Source of the DNA: Typha latifolia
Lineage: Eukaryota > Streptophyta > Magnoliopsida > Poales > Typhaceae
Assembly: GCA_019914945.1 (NCBI GenBank)
Contig: CM034112.1
Coordinates: 3,061,001 to 3,125,000, forward strand
Length of the DNA stretch: 64,000 nucleotides
Direction: 5' to 3'
In this document: one piece after another, positions 48,011-59,672 of the stretch
Layout of the letters: the number at the start of each line of letters is the position of its first letter
Position numbering within the stretch: the first letter of the stretch is position 1
Made by a program: the position numbers and the translations under genes
Notes under the pieces: model-generated
What the model saw: only the letters and a program-made list of their open reading frames with translations
Database searches by the model: none
Told to the model about the DNA's origin: nothing

Positions 48011-49850
48011 ATGGCAACATCGACCACCATCATATCAACACTTCCCTTTCTCACCTTCTCCATTACCCAATCCAAAGCGAAGCATCGGCATCTCCGCCAC
48101 CATGCACGTAGCCTTACTCCCCGACGACAAGTTCGTCGCCTTCGACCGCACGGGGAGTTTGGCGCGTCCAACCTCTCCCTCGCCCTCCCTCACGACTGCA
48201 TCGCCCACGCCGCGGCGTTCGACCCGTCCTGACTGACACGTGGTACTCGTCCGGATCCCTCTCGCCGAACGGCACGCTGGTGCAGACCCCTGGGGTTCAA
48301 CGACGGCGACCGGGCCGTCCGGTTCCTCTCCACGTGCGACGGTCTCTTGGTACGCGACCAACCATATACTACCCCAATGGAAATATAATTGTAGTCGGCG
48401 GCCGAGGGCAATTCAGCTACGAGTTCGTGCTCAAGAATCCGAACTGCAATTCGGAGTTCGAGTTGCGTTGTTAAAATAATTAAGCCGGCTAGATCGAGCT
48501 CGGCTAAAAAATGAGCTGAGCTGAGCTTGATTTTAAAAATAACTTTAAAAATAGTTTCAAGTCAAGCTTGATTATGAGCCGCTCGATCAAATAAACTCAA
48601 TAAGACTTAATAATTTTATTATATTATAAGATTTATTTAAATGAATTGCTATGTTCTTTTATGGTATAGAGTCTAGTTCTAAATTTTGATTCTATTAACT
48701 TATATTTTTAAATTAGATCTTATTAAAGTTTAATTTAAGTCAATTAAATTTAATTTAGGCTTAATCAGGTTTGAAATTTTGCTTGAATTAATTTAGACTT
48801 GAAATTTCTTATTGATCAGTAGGCTTGAGCTCGAAATTAGCTCAAATTTAGTTTGAATTAGAATAATTAACTCGGAATTAATATCAATTCAAGTTTGATG
48901 AGAACTGGGCGACACCCTGAGTTGTAGAATAACTTAGACCCATTTGTACACTTATCCACCGATGGACATCTCTTCCTATTTGCTAACTCTAAGTATCTTG
49001 TTAGACTACATCAACCATAAAGTAGTACAAAATTTCTCCGATATGCCACCGGTTGGCGTTTCCCGAAACTATCCGAGCTCGGGCTCATCGGCCTTACTCC
49101 CGCTTCGATCGAAGAGAAGGTAATTAAATGCGAGACCGGAGGTCATGATATGCGGCGGGTCGACATCGGATTCTTAACTACTCGAAGGCAACGAACCGCA
49201 CGTTCTTGCCGGCGTCGAAGACATGCGGCCATGCGGGAGGTTGGTCATTACGGACACTTCGCCCCAGTGGGAAATGGAAGGGATGCCGATCGGCGGAGCG
49301 ACGGGAGACATGATGTTGCTTCCTACCCGAGAAGACGGGCTTATAATCAACGGCGCGTCGAGAGGGGCGGCCGGGTGGGGGATGGGAAGAGAGCCACTGT
49401 TGCATCCAGTGATTTATAACATCAAGAATAACGAGTTTGATGTCATAAATCCACTGGACACTAGATGCCGGATGGAAGATTGTTGATAGGTGGAAGCAAT
49501 CCAAACGTGAAGTACTAGTTCTCCGGAGTGCTATTTCCTACGGAGTTGAGCTTGGAGGCCTTCTCGCCGCCTTATGTCGGAGCTTCTCGGCCTAAGATTA
49601 CGGCAATAAAGTCGAGGAGGGGTGTCGGGTATGGTGATGAGTTGTGTATTTTGTGTACGAAACCAAGGAGGAGGAGGAGGAGGTGGTGACGACGGTGGCG
49701 CCGGCGTTTGCGACGCACTCGTTCTCGATGAGCCAAAGAGTGCTTGTTTTGGATGCCGAAGGCGTTCGACGAAATGCCGCTAGGATTTGCCGAGTACCAG
49801 AGGGGAGTGGATGGATCCACGTTAGTAAGGTATTTAGATTGCATGAATTT
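48011..49850 (+). pseudogene. Broken glyoxal/galactose oxidase-like gene (aldehyde oxidase GLOX type)
   Basis: A start-like peptide MATSTTIISTLPFLTFSI (48011) resembles a signal peptide. Successive GLOX blocks then appear in changing frames: SIGISATMHVALLPDD and VAFDRT; WYSSGSLSPNGTLVQT; WYATNHILP in one frame but PNGNIIVVGGRGQFSYEF in another; NNLDPFVHLSTDGHLFLFAN; FPTELSLEAFSPPYVGASRP; and TVAPAFATHSFSMSQRV. The block WEMEGMPIGGATGDMMLLPT is followed by LIINGASRGAAGW. At least four frame changes and stops (after AHAAAFDPS near 48231; TAG before NNLDPF at 48925) break it. A GAGC-rich repeat (48476-48925) replaces the expected middle. Intact relatives are secreted copper-radical oxidases. It cannot make a full protein as it stands. 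Block order is collinear with the family. Confidence 0.88.
48476..48925. mobile_element. GAGC-rich repeat inserted within the GLOX pseudogene
   Basis: Oxidase-like coding sequence stops at about 48475 and resumes at 48928. The AT-rich DNA between starts with CGGCTAGATCGAGCTCGGCT and GAGCTGAGCTGAGCTTG and ends with GGCTTGAGCTCGAAATTAGC-type words. Composition differs sharply from both flanks. It belongs to the same loose family as 9110-9545 and 59425-59672. I could not define a target-site duplication. Confidence 0.55.
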
Positions 49851-49959
49851 GGTTAGATAAGTTAAATTAATTATATATATGCATATATGAAATGACAGCA
49901 ATGCCCTTATAAATTACTATTTCCACTTGTGTTTGCAGTGGTTTCTAAGTAACTTTCTC

Positions 49960-50280
49960 TTTTCATTTAATAAAATTATAGTTTACGCTGTGCAAAAATT
50001 ATCCCCCTGTAGATTAATTAATTAAACTTAACTAAATCTATTAGTTAAGTTAACTATACTAAGAAAATTATAAAATATCTTTAACCAAGTCACACCAAGA
50101 GTATTTTAGTTATTTTAAAAATATAATATATCGATTTAACGGTGTTAGTTCAAATTTAACTCAGAGTATTTTCTACACATATTTCGCTAAATCATATGGC
50201 TCGATTTAAAAATAGTAAAAATATAGGATGTAAACCATAATTACGTTGTAAAGCAGGGTGTTACATACTAATTTCTCTTC
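49960..50280. mobile_element. Second copy of the 39275-type MITE
   Basis: The right half (AAATCATATGGCTCGATTTA, AATATAGGATGTAAACCATA, GGGTGTTACATACTAATTTC) matches the right arm of 39275-39701 in the same orientation. At the left, only AAATTATAGTTTACGCTGTG matches, so the left arm is shortened or diverged. Confidence 0.6.
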
Positions 50281-50899
50281 TATTTATTTTTGAGGTTAAT
50301 AAAAGCATAACTCATGGGCCTTGGGCCCAATTCTTCTTGTGCCCCAAATAAATAGTCTAGAAATCCGAATCCAATAACCAACATATACGACCGAGTGATC
50401 AAAATAATCGAATATAAAAAATATATATATGTGGGGTTTGACCAATTAATCAAATATATAGAAAGTTGCCAAAAGATTATTCAACTGGCCCCAGAAATAA
50501 AATAATATTATTAGGTTTACGGGTTGCTTCTTCTTGGAAGGTATTTTTACGAAACAAACAAACAACTTGAACACTACAAGATTTCATCAATCAGAATGCA
50601 AAGAATTTTGTTAAGAGTCCAAACAAAGAGTAGTAGTTAGGATATTCGTTTAAAAAGAAGTCCTTCTTTCCTATTTTTCTCTTGTCTCTCACCTTTTAAA
50701 ACCTAGGTAAGAACAAATTAAGAACTTAGAGCTAAGTGGATTATTATTTTTTTTATAATTTTTTTTTTTTTGGTGCACTGGTGTGAGACGTTGAGGGTTT
50801 TTATATTTTGTTTGTTGCACCGGTATAACTGTATAAGCCGTTGGTAGTTTTTTAGATGCTATTTTTTTTCACGTCTTAGTTACGATGGAAGAGGAGTAC

Positions 50900-51470
50900 T
50901 TCCTAAGAAAAAGGATACCTCATGCAAGACATTGAGTTCGTTGAGTCGAGTCAACTTGATTAGGATGAGTTGTTTACTAATTTTTTGAGAGCTTGTGATT
51001 TTAGACTCAGGCAATTGAACACGGTTAAGAACGTTCGAACACCTTAGCTTCGTGACATCATTGAAGTGTTTGGATTCTGACTAACAATATTTGAGTGCCC
51101 AAATTCGAAAATAACTTTTTGTCGAGGCATTCGAACGTCCGACCGATAGCGTCTGAATATGAGAGCAGCCTTCGTCAAGATGTCCGAACACATGGCCAAT
51201 GATGTTCGAACGTTTGATGCTGATTAAATCCTACTGGAGGTTATTTTAATTATTTATTTGATTTAGAGCTTAAGTAATTTGAAGCAATTATGTTTAGCCT
51301 CCAAATAAATATGTGGAGGGTAGCCACTTTTATATCTTTGAAAGATATATTAATTCTTTTCTCTCTTCTCTCGATCTCATTCCTCTCTTATTCTCTCAAG
51401 CTAGGCTGCCATCCTCTCCAAGGTTGTCGTCCCTCCTCCCTCTTTCAACTACTGATTCCTCTAGACCTAT
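50900..51470. mobile_element. LTR-retrotransposon relic (LTR-like), boundaries unclear
   Basis: The sequence is richer in GC than its flanks and carries repeated TTCGAACG-type words (51031, 51130 and 51206 areas). It then passes through AT-rich DNA into a pyrimidine-rich CTCTCTTCTCTCGATCTC block, the usual layout of a plant LTR. No TG...CA ends or target duplication could be fixed, and there is no coding domain. Confidence 0.35.
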
Positions 51471-52934
51471 AGAGTCAGCCTTTTTCTCCCTTCCTACAGT
51501 TACTTCCCCTAGACACGTAGGGCCAACCTCCTCCTCAATCATCTTCCCCTCTAATATTCGACATTCTCATACCATCGTCACTATCGCCAACACCTTCACT
51601 AAATCGCCCACATCACCATTATCCTTTTCACCGATTCCACTGCCCACCACTATCACGACCAATATTACCATAGGATCAGTTCCTATCAGCAAGCCATATC
51701 AAAAGTAAATTTGTAACGTAAAAACTCTTTTACTATTATTTAAACAAATTCAAACTTATTTTTCTCTCTCATCTCTCACTTCTATACTTGATTAAGAAAT
51801 ACTATCATTTATTTACTAAATATGGTTAGTGTTCTTTAACCAAGTTCCAAGGAAAAATTCTTAAGTCTGAAGCAAGCACCACTCTAGTGATTGAGACACG
51901 AGATCTTTTATTGAAAAGTTAGATGTTGGACTCTCCTGTAATGGTTTAACTCAGACACCTTAAATTCTCACTATTTTTTGGACAATAAGTAAGTTTTTGA
52001 TTTTTGAGAAAATAAGTGACAACTTCTAATTTTCAAATTGTTATTACCATGCTTCCTAGGATTAAAATTGAACATTCTAAGCTTGTAGATCGCTAGATGT
52101 TAGATTCATAGTAAGACATTAAACATGGTCTCATGGAAGTCTTTTAGACTAAATCTAATACCAAGATAGACAATGCTCACCGACATATCTACTGCTTCTG
52201 TACTTCTTAGCAACTACTAGACCAGACACTCGTACAATCTTTGCTTATCTTTCTTCATAGGGGCAAAAAAATTGAAGTAAAAAATTAGAGCACTAAAAGA
52301 TATGTTTATAATTTTGTAAGCTACATTAATATATTAGATTATTTTTTTTTATTAAATGCCCGTGTGCCAGAAGTTTTATTCATTCCAAGTGAATAAGTAC
52401 AAGCCTGATACACAAAAGAAAAAGATAGTTTAAACAAAGGTCTGGCAACTTAGTAAAAACTAATAGCACAGTAGAAAAATATACTGCATTGTCCAAAGTA
52501 CAGATAGAAATAAGCCAGAAATATAGCCCAAGCTGCTATAGTGTCACAAAGGATCTAGAATTTTATATTTGCATCATGACCATTGTAGATCCGGTAGTCA
52601 GGAAGCACACCTACATAAACACAGAAGTAAAAAAGAAAAAAAAAATAGGAACTTTGTGGCTCATCACAAGCCAATATCACAACATATTCGTTGGCAACAA
52701 TAAGAGTTTGAGAGTGATGGTAGTGGAGTGGAGAGGCAACAGTGGCATAGAGGGTGGGCAGCTGCCTCAATGATGGGGAGCAAAGAAGCCTAGAATAAAA
52801 AAAAAATTAGAAAATAACGGTAAGTGAAGAATCTTCCATCCCAGCACTCCTATTTTCATTAGCAAACCTAACTCTATTTCTCCCACCGCCGGTCTTAAAA
52901 GGAGGAACAACGAAGAAGAGCGAGAAAGAGCAAT

Positions 52935-53091
52935 GCAAAAAAAAGAAGGTATGAGCGACAACTACAGGCATGGAGAAGAAGGAGAAGGTTGAGGTGACGG
53001 TGCCTAATGAGGCAAAAAAAAGAAGAAGGTACGAGCGACGACCACAGGCCTGGAGAAGAAGGAGAAGGTTGAGGTGACGGTGCCTAATGAG
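52935..53091. repeat. Tandem duplication, 77-80 bp x 2
   Basis: Copy 1 (52935-53011) and copy 2 (53012-53091) both begin GCAAAAAAAAGAAG and share GGAGAAGGTTGAGGTGACGG and TGCCTAATGAGGC. They differ by a GAA insertion and a few substitutions, so the duplication is recent. No function is seen. Confidence 0.9.
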
Positions 53092-54187
53092 GCCTCAAAC
53101 CCTAACGGAGGAAGCTTAGCAATTCCAAAAACTAGTTTTATTTTTGGCTACATTTTTATTTTAAAAAAATAATAAATATATGAGATGTCAATGCCTCAAC
53201 TACGCCTAAGAAAATAAGAATCTTTATAGCAAAATGCCAAAACGAAGCAAACGTGACCACCACCGCGTGGGCCCGACGAAGAACAAGACGATGACCTGTC
53301 ACTACCGGCCGGACAGTGTAGGGAACAATTACATGCTGCCGCGTGGATCACTCCCTGGCTAACACCTCCGCACTGGGACAGCTGGCAACTTCTAGAAAGG
53401 ACATGCTTTCCCATCAGAACTATTATTATTATTATTATTAATTAATAATTATTATTGTTAATCCCATAAGGGAACAAAAATAATGATCACATCATACTTC
53501 TGAGCTGGCCCACCTTTGTCGGTTTTCGCAGGAAGACAAATATAATGGTCGCTTTCTCCAATTCATTTTGTTTTCATAATTTTAATTTCACATTATTATA
53601 ACATAGAGTGTATGATAATATCTTTTAATATGTTATAGGTTTCAATATTAGCTATATACAAAAGTCTAAGCTTAAAAAACTCCTTTATAACATTAATTTT
53701 TGCTACCTTTAGAATTGTGATGTGATTAACTAACTGAAGGCAGGCATTACGATCATTATATGTAAATAATTAAATGGACTAATGATATGATACGATGCTT
53801 TTGAGAGAAAAAAAACAGAGCAAAAACACAGCAGATGGGAGGGATATATGTGTATATATCCGTATTATATATGATAAAGTCAAAGCACTACTAAGAAGAA
53901 TCAAAAGGTTAAATGGAGGATTAACTTTATTTATTATTTTTACCAGGAGGATAATAAAAGAAAGAGATGCTCCAAGGAACCGGGGTTTGACAGAGACACG
54001 GGGAAGCTAATTTTCCGACGTTAGCAGCATCCATTGGCTCAGCTGTTACTTTCAAGCAATTAACAAGACAGTCATGCAGTCCTCCCCAAACAGGTGTACA
54101 TCCTCCACAATGCCTTTTCTAGATGCATTCATCCACACTTGCAGAATTTAGAAGCCTCCTCTTGGAAAGCTCATCACCTACACTGCA

Positions 54188-54863
54188 ATGGAGAGCGAGG
54201 AGGGAGACTCCTGCAGCTGGATGGATCCAATGCAGGGGGGCGGTGGCGGCCCGAGGGGCGACAAGAAGCGGCGGTTCAGCGAGGAGCAGATTAAGTCATT
54301 GGAGTCTATGTTTGAGACGCGGGCGAAGCTGGACCCGAGGCAGAAGCTGCAGCTGGCGAGCGAGCTCGGCCTGCAGCCTCGCCAGGTCGCCATATGGTTC
54401 CAGAACAAGCGGGCACGGTGGAAGTCGAAGCAGCTTGAGAGGGAGTACGGTGCCCTCAGGACGGAATATGATGCGCTGCGCTCCAGCTTCGAGTCGCTGA
54501 AGAAAGAGAAGCAAGTACTCGTCAAACAGGTAGGTTTCATAGAATTCAGATACCGTCATCAAGCATTGCAATGCAACTTGTACTAGTGATAACATATCTA
54601 TGCTCAATTGTGTGCAGTTGCAACTGCTAGTTGAACAAATTAAAGATCCGCGAGAGGGAAGCAAGAAGAACGGTGATCATGACGGTGGCCATGGGTATTG
54701 CGAAGCTGAAAAGAAGTCTACCTTGGCAAGAGAAGAGGATGAGGAAGACAAGAAGTTCATTTGCACAGCAGCTGAGCAGCAGCTTTCTCTGCAGTCAAGC
54801 TGGCCTCCAGATCAGTCTACCAGTTCTCCGCAGTGGTGGGAGTTTTGGCCTATGAATGAATAA
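54188..54863 (+). CDS. HD-Zip class I transcription factor, ATHB7/12-HOX22/24 type
   Basis: Two exons (54188-54529 and 54618-54863; donor CAG|GTAGGT, acceptor GTGCAG) give 195 aa. The homeodomain (about 26-81) begins [14 protein letters not shown] and has recognition helix [17 protein letters not shown]. The leucine zipper follows directly, with Leu at 83, 90, 97, 104, 111 and 118. The intron falls within it after Q114. The C-terminus is short and ends with W-rich [13 protein letters not shown] short N-terminus and SEEQIKSLE are typical of the class I subgroup of Arabidopsis ATHB7/ATHB12 and rice HOX6/22/24, nuclear activators induced by drought and ABA that bind CAATNATTG. Exon 1 is GC-rich against AT-rich flanks. 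The exact orthologue cannot be assigned. Confidence 0.94.
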
Positions 54864-57853
54864 ACTCACCAGTCAATTGAATTGAAATGAAAGAGAGTTG
54901 AAATATCCATAGTGCTGATGTAAATAACTATAGATTCAGAATCTGCGTGAAAGCTTGGACCTTTTTCTTCTTGCTAATCTGATGAAATTTTAATAATTAA
55001 AGCCAAATCAACACTGAATGACATGTGAATTGTCTTCTGATTGTTCATCCATGTATAGAAGCATTCACTAAGGGATCTGCTTAAAATGAAGAGATATGGG
55101 TAATTTGATGCAAAGTACAGTTGGCCAAGTCTTTGATAGACTGCTAAATTTTCTTGAGATATGGGATGGAGTACTTCCCCAACCACTTTGCTAGTACCAT
55201 TTTAAGTAAATCAACGAGGCAACACTAAAATTAGTATGAAATTATAATGATTAGCATATCAATACTCAGAAGAAAGTCGAAACATGAAAAATAACCCAAC
55301 AAAAAGACGATATATGAAGAAATGAATATACAATCAAGAACATAAACCTTATTTGCAGCAAAACATAAAATATGTGCCTGCAAATTATGCAACTCAGTTC
55401 TTAACCAATTTGAAGATGTCAAAGACCATCCAACTAGGAAAGATAACATCTTTTAAACATGAAAAGACAACTAAATCTCTCCATCATTGAATTCATATGC
55501 ATATAATCAAACTTACTCTAATCACAAGCCAAGTATGATATATATATATATATATATATATGTACATCACGTCTCCATGTATACATTCCAGTTGAACTGA
55601 TCATCAGTATACCTAATAGAAACATAAGAGATTTAGTTGTCTTCTGATTGTTCCTCCATGTATACCATATCACCCAAAATAAAGTTGATTATTATAATTA
55701 AGAGAGTGGAATTGGGGAAATAGAAGCGAATTGAGTAATTCTTTTATGTTACTGAAGATAACTTGAAAAATTATCTGTCCTCCGGTGAGGAAAATAATCA
55801 AGCTACCGCCCATTGCTTTCCTAGCTTTGGTGTTCTCTCTAAGATGAGTTCCATTTTGTGCGAGAAGTCATGCACAACACTTTGTAAGAATTGTGTGATT
55901 CAAGAATGAATTACAGTAAACTGCATCATGTCAGTCCTAGCTCCTGTTTCCTCTAGTGGCACTATATCATAGCTCTCTTTCAAAACACAGTTGTTTTTGT
56001 TTCAAAAGGACATCTTCTCCAAGCAAGAACTTTTTTATTCAAACCATTTATGATTATGCAGTACAAATTACACCTTGTTACCACAATTTTGTTTACCTCT
56101 ATGCATAAATGCCAAGTACAGTGGTTAATATATGATCACAGGTGGAAACAATATCAATTGTTATTAACCATGTCATCCATATCTAAAGAAATTAACCAAT
56201 TAAATGGTTTTAAGATGTGGCCCTAACCTTCTATAATTACATCAGGTCAGGGTTCATAATTTCAATATGTTCAGTACACAGATAAAGATCAGAATGGCTC
56301 TTCTGTCACAATAAATGGTATAAGTAATAAGTGTTTATGCTACCAATTGATGATTATTCTAGTATCATCTCCAGGAAAACTTGAATAGAATAGCTGAATG
56401 TCACCTTTGTCAAGGAAAAGAATTGTCAATCACTTGCATATTGAAGACTTGGGAAGCATGATCCATCGAAGTCATTGCCAATGATCCTGGAAAGTCCTCA
56501 TTAAAATCCTAATGTATCCATCACCATGATCCAAACGTTGTGGCCATCTAAAATGCCATACTGGAACTTGTTAGGAAATACACTAATGAAAGGAAAATAG
56601 GAGTTTACCCACTAGGTACTTGACCAAACAGGATGGTCCAATACCTATCACTAAAATACCTCCAGAAAGGTATATGGCTAAGCAGAGGAAAACGGTTTTC
56701 TGTGAGATGGAAAATAAAACTTTTTCGATAATAAGAACCGATGGCATCCAAGTAAATCATAAACTTCTACTGAGGTTGATCGAACTCCTGACTTCTGAAC
56801 AAAAAGATGGGAAGTGCAAACTATTAGCCCAAAAAGATAGCAAAAGGGGGGGAAAACATATTTCCCCCTGGTGGTCTGATCAAAGTTCAAAGTACCCCCA
56901 TGAACTTTTTAGCGTATCTGTAATTGCCTAACAGCCGTTAGATTTGATATAAAAGGACCAAAATATCCTTTCTAATTAACAACTAACTAGTTTTTATCTT
57001 ATAAAAATGTACAAGTTTTACACTTCTTTCACTTCAAATCTCGCTCTTCTCTAAATTTTGGAGATTGCAAGCATCTCAAAAAGAGAAAAGAGAAAGGGCA
57101 AATATATCAAAAACTTCCACGTTTTGATAAAAAATTACGCTTGCCATTGTCTCTGGATGCAAAAGGTAATGGTTGCGCATAAGTAAAATCTACAAAGAGT
57201 GGTAAGTGTCAACAAAATTAAAGTTTATGGTGAGCACTTTGAATTTCGGCCAAACTATAATGGCGTTAAATATATCTTTGCCTATAAAATTTGAAAAAAA
57301 AAACCATCTGGACGAAAAATTGGTGTGACATATCATTTATATAGCCTAAGAAACTAGTTACATTTTGGGAACCAGTTAAAGTTACCGTCAAAGTCAATAA
57401 TGGGCAAATTCCAGATATTCCCATTTTGACTGGTCATCTAGCAAATGAGAACTAGGGTTTAAGAATGGAGATCTTTCACTCCATGAAGCCAAGACATCAG
57501 ATTGCAAATGATAATATGTTTATCTTTTACGATAAGCAATAGATTTGGGTCATAAACAAAGACGAATTCAGAAGATCACCTTGATGCACTTCGATGTCGC
57601 ATTCCTCCATCGTATTAAAAACATCAGATCGATCTCGCAACGAAGGCATTGATAGATTTGGAGCCCAAAGAAGCAAAACCCTACCTGGGCCTGGGATCAC
57701 AGAGAATAGTGTTCGGATTTCCTATTTAGGTTTTCAAAAGTTCCCGCGAAGTAGGGGCGTAACCGGGTCGGATCAGGTGGAAATTTGTTAACTTGGTCTG
57801 ATCCGAATCCGGATTGGATTTTTAAGATTATTGCGCCTTAAAAAAGAATATAT

Positions 57854-58140
57854 AGGGTTAGATATATTTTAGTACTACCTACTTATTCCCAAATAATTCT
57901 TTATATTTTAAAAAATCTTAAACTAGTCTCTATACTTATAACTAAAATGAGACCATTAATTTTTCTATTAAATTTAACTGCACATTATGGCTATTTTAGT
58001 CATATACCGATATTATCTAATAAACACGACAAATATTTTGATTATTTTAATATTATTCTGTTAAATTTAATAAAAAAAATTAATGATTCTATTTTAATCG
58101 TATGTATATGGATTGATTGTTAAAATATATTTAACCTAAA
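57854..58140. mobile_element. Short inverted-repeat (MITE-like) element, about 287 bp
   Basis: The left end GGGTTAGATATATTTTAGTA, then TTATAACTAAAATGAGACCA and TTTCTATTAAATTTAAC, is mirrored on the right. There the reverse complement reads GGTTAAATATATTTTAACAA, ACGATTAAAATAGAATCAT and TTTATTAAATTTAAC. There is no coding content. A one-ended relative lies near 1343. Confidence 0.65.
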
Positions 58141-59424
58141 AGAATAATATCATTGCGCCTTAAAAGAAAAAAGGGAAGAAAATAGGAGCATTTTAGATAA
58201 TTTAGTCATGTTTAATAAACAAATAAGATGATCTAGATGAAACATTCTTTTTCTTTTAACCTAATGCGAGGCAGCAAATATTAAAAAATATATATAAATA
58301 ACAGGGGGAAATTGCACTTTATACAAAACCTCGAGTACTAAAATATAATTATTAGTCGGCCATTAATGGAAAGATTAGCACTATTTTCATCATATAAATG
58401 TAGTCTTACGAAGGGAAAACTTAGTGGCCAACGAGAGGGGGTAAATTGTAAAAAGATAGTTTTAAATAATAAATATATAAAAAGATATGGTGTTAAATAC
58501 AAAGCTTAGCCTGGTTTGAAGAATCCAATCCAGGCCTTTTGAGTGACCAAGGCCCAACTTTCTTGAGCTTTTAGTTCAATCAAGTGCAGTTTGATTATGT
58601 CTAATTCTTTCCACAAGCTTTATAAATTCTCTCGAAAACCAATGATTCCTAAATAGCAATATAACTATTTCATCAGATATACGTATTTTTTATTATCCGA
58701 TGAATTTATATCGTGTCGTTAATGAAAATTGTTTGTTGTAGTGAATACTCTGATTGTTTGCCGACCGCTGTCTCGTCTACGTTCATACGTATAAAATACA
58801 TGTACGGGTAAACTTGAGAACCAAAGTAATTTCCCTTTCATCATGTCTAACCATTTTAATGCTCATTTCATAACTTTTGCTAAGACTATAACACAATTAT
58901 TTTGTTCCAATTTTTTCTCACATAATATCTCCAATTATCTAGTATGCTGCTAGAACCACTTATGATTAGGCTAATCGTCGAGCATGATAGTTGAGTCTTA
59001 CTAATTCATAATACGATGTCATTAGTTTGAATCCGATACTAAAAAGTAGCAGGTGACCATTTTCTTGAAAAGATTAATCTAATTATTTAGGATTAGCCTT
59101 TAGTTTTTATCATATGATTAACCTACGAGCCCTCATGCTGAAAAAGAAAATAAAAAATAAAAAGAAAAATCACTTGTGGCTAGAAATGTTTCCAGGCAAT
59201 TAACTAGCTAGGATTATATATACCAGTTATTCTCCACACATATCATGCCAACAGCAAGCATCCTCAAAGAACCCTAATCACATTTGGGTCCCACCAATTC
59301 TTGGACACTAGTTGCATCAGGGAAGAAACATTTGGACACAAAGATCTGGCACCTAATTCATAAAGGGCCCATTAGGGATCCGGCAAGATCTCTCTTACCC
59401 TACCTTGGACTCTTGGAGATAGGG

Positions 59425-59672
59425 CTGTCAAAATTAAATTGGGGCACGGCTCGAGCTCATCTCGAATTGAGCTAAATTAAGCATGAATTTTTAGCTTAGG
59501 TTTGAAATTTATCCCCAGCTCAGTTCGATAAACTTAAATTATATATATATACTATGTATAATTTATAATTATTAGAAGAGCCGAAGCCGGCTCATTTAAG
59601 ACTTGAAAAATAGGCTTGGCTAATTTACAGCTTAAAAATATTTTGCTCAGGCTTGGCTCATTTACATCTCCA
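59425..59672. repeat. GAGCT-rich dispersed repeat copy
   Basis: It starts at GGGCTGTCAAAATTAAATTG and continues with CACGGCTCGAGCTCATCTCG, GGCTTGGCTAATTTACAG and CAGGCTTGGCTCATTTACAT. It shares the style and the 'CATTTACA(T/C)' type ending with 9110-9545. No coding content is seen. Confidence 0.5.

Larger units (their letters stand above)
49851..54187. other. Intergenic region with MITE copy, LTR-like relic and tandem duplication
   Basis: It contains a MITE-like copy (49960-50280), LTR-like sequence (about 50900-51470), a possible LINE tail-like patch near 52345-52480, a GA-rich block with a 77-80 bp tandem duplication (52935-53091), and an (ATT)n tract (53421-53441). The last ~400 bases are the HD-Zip promoter and leader. 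No other gene is recognised. Confidence 0.6.
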
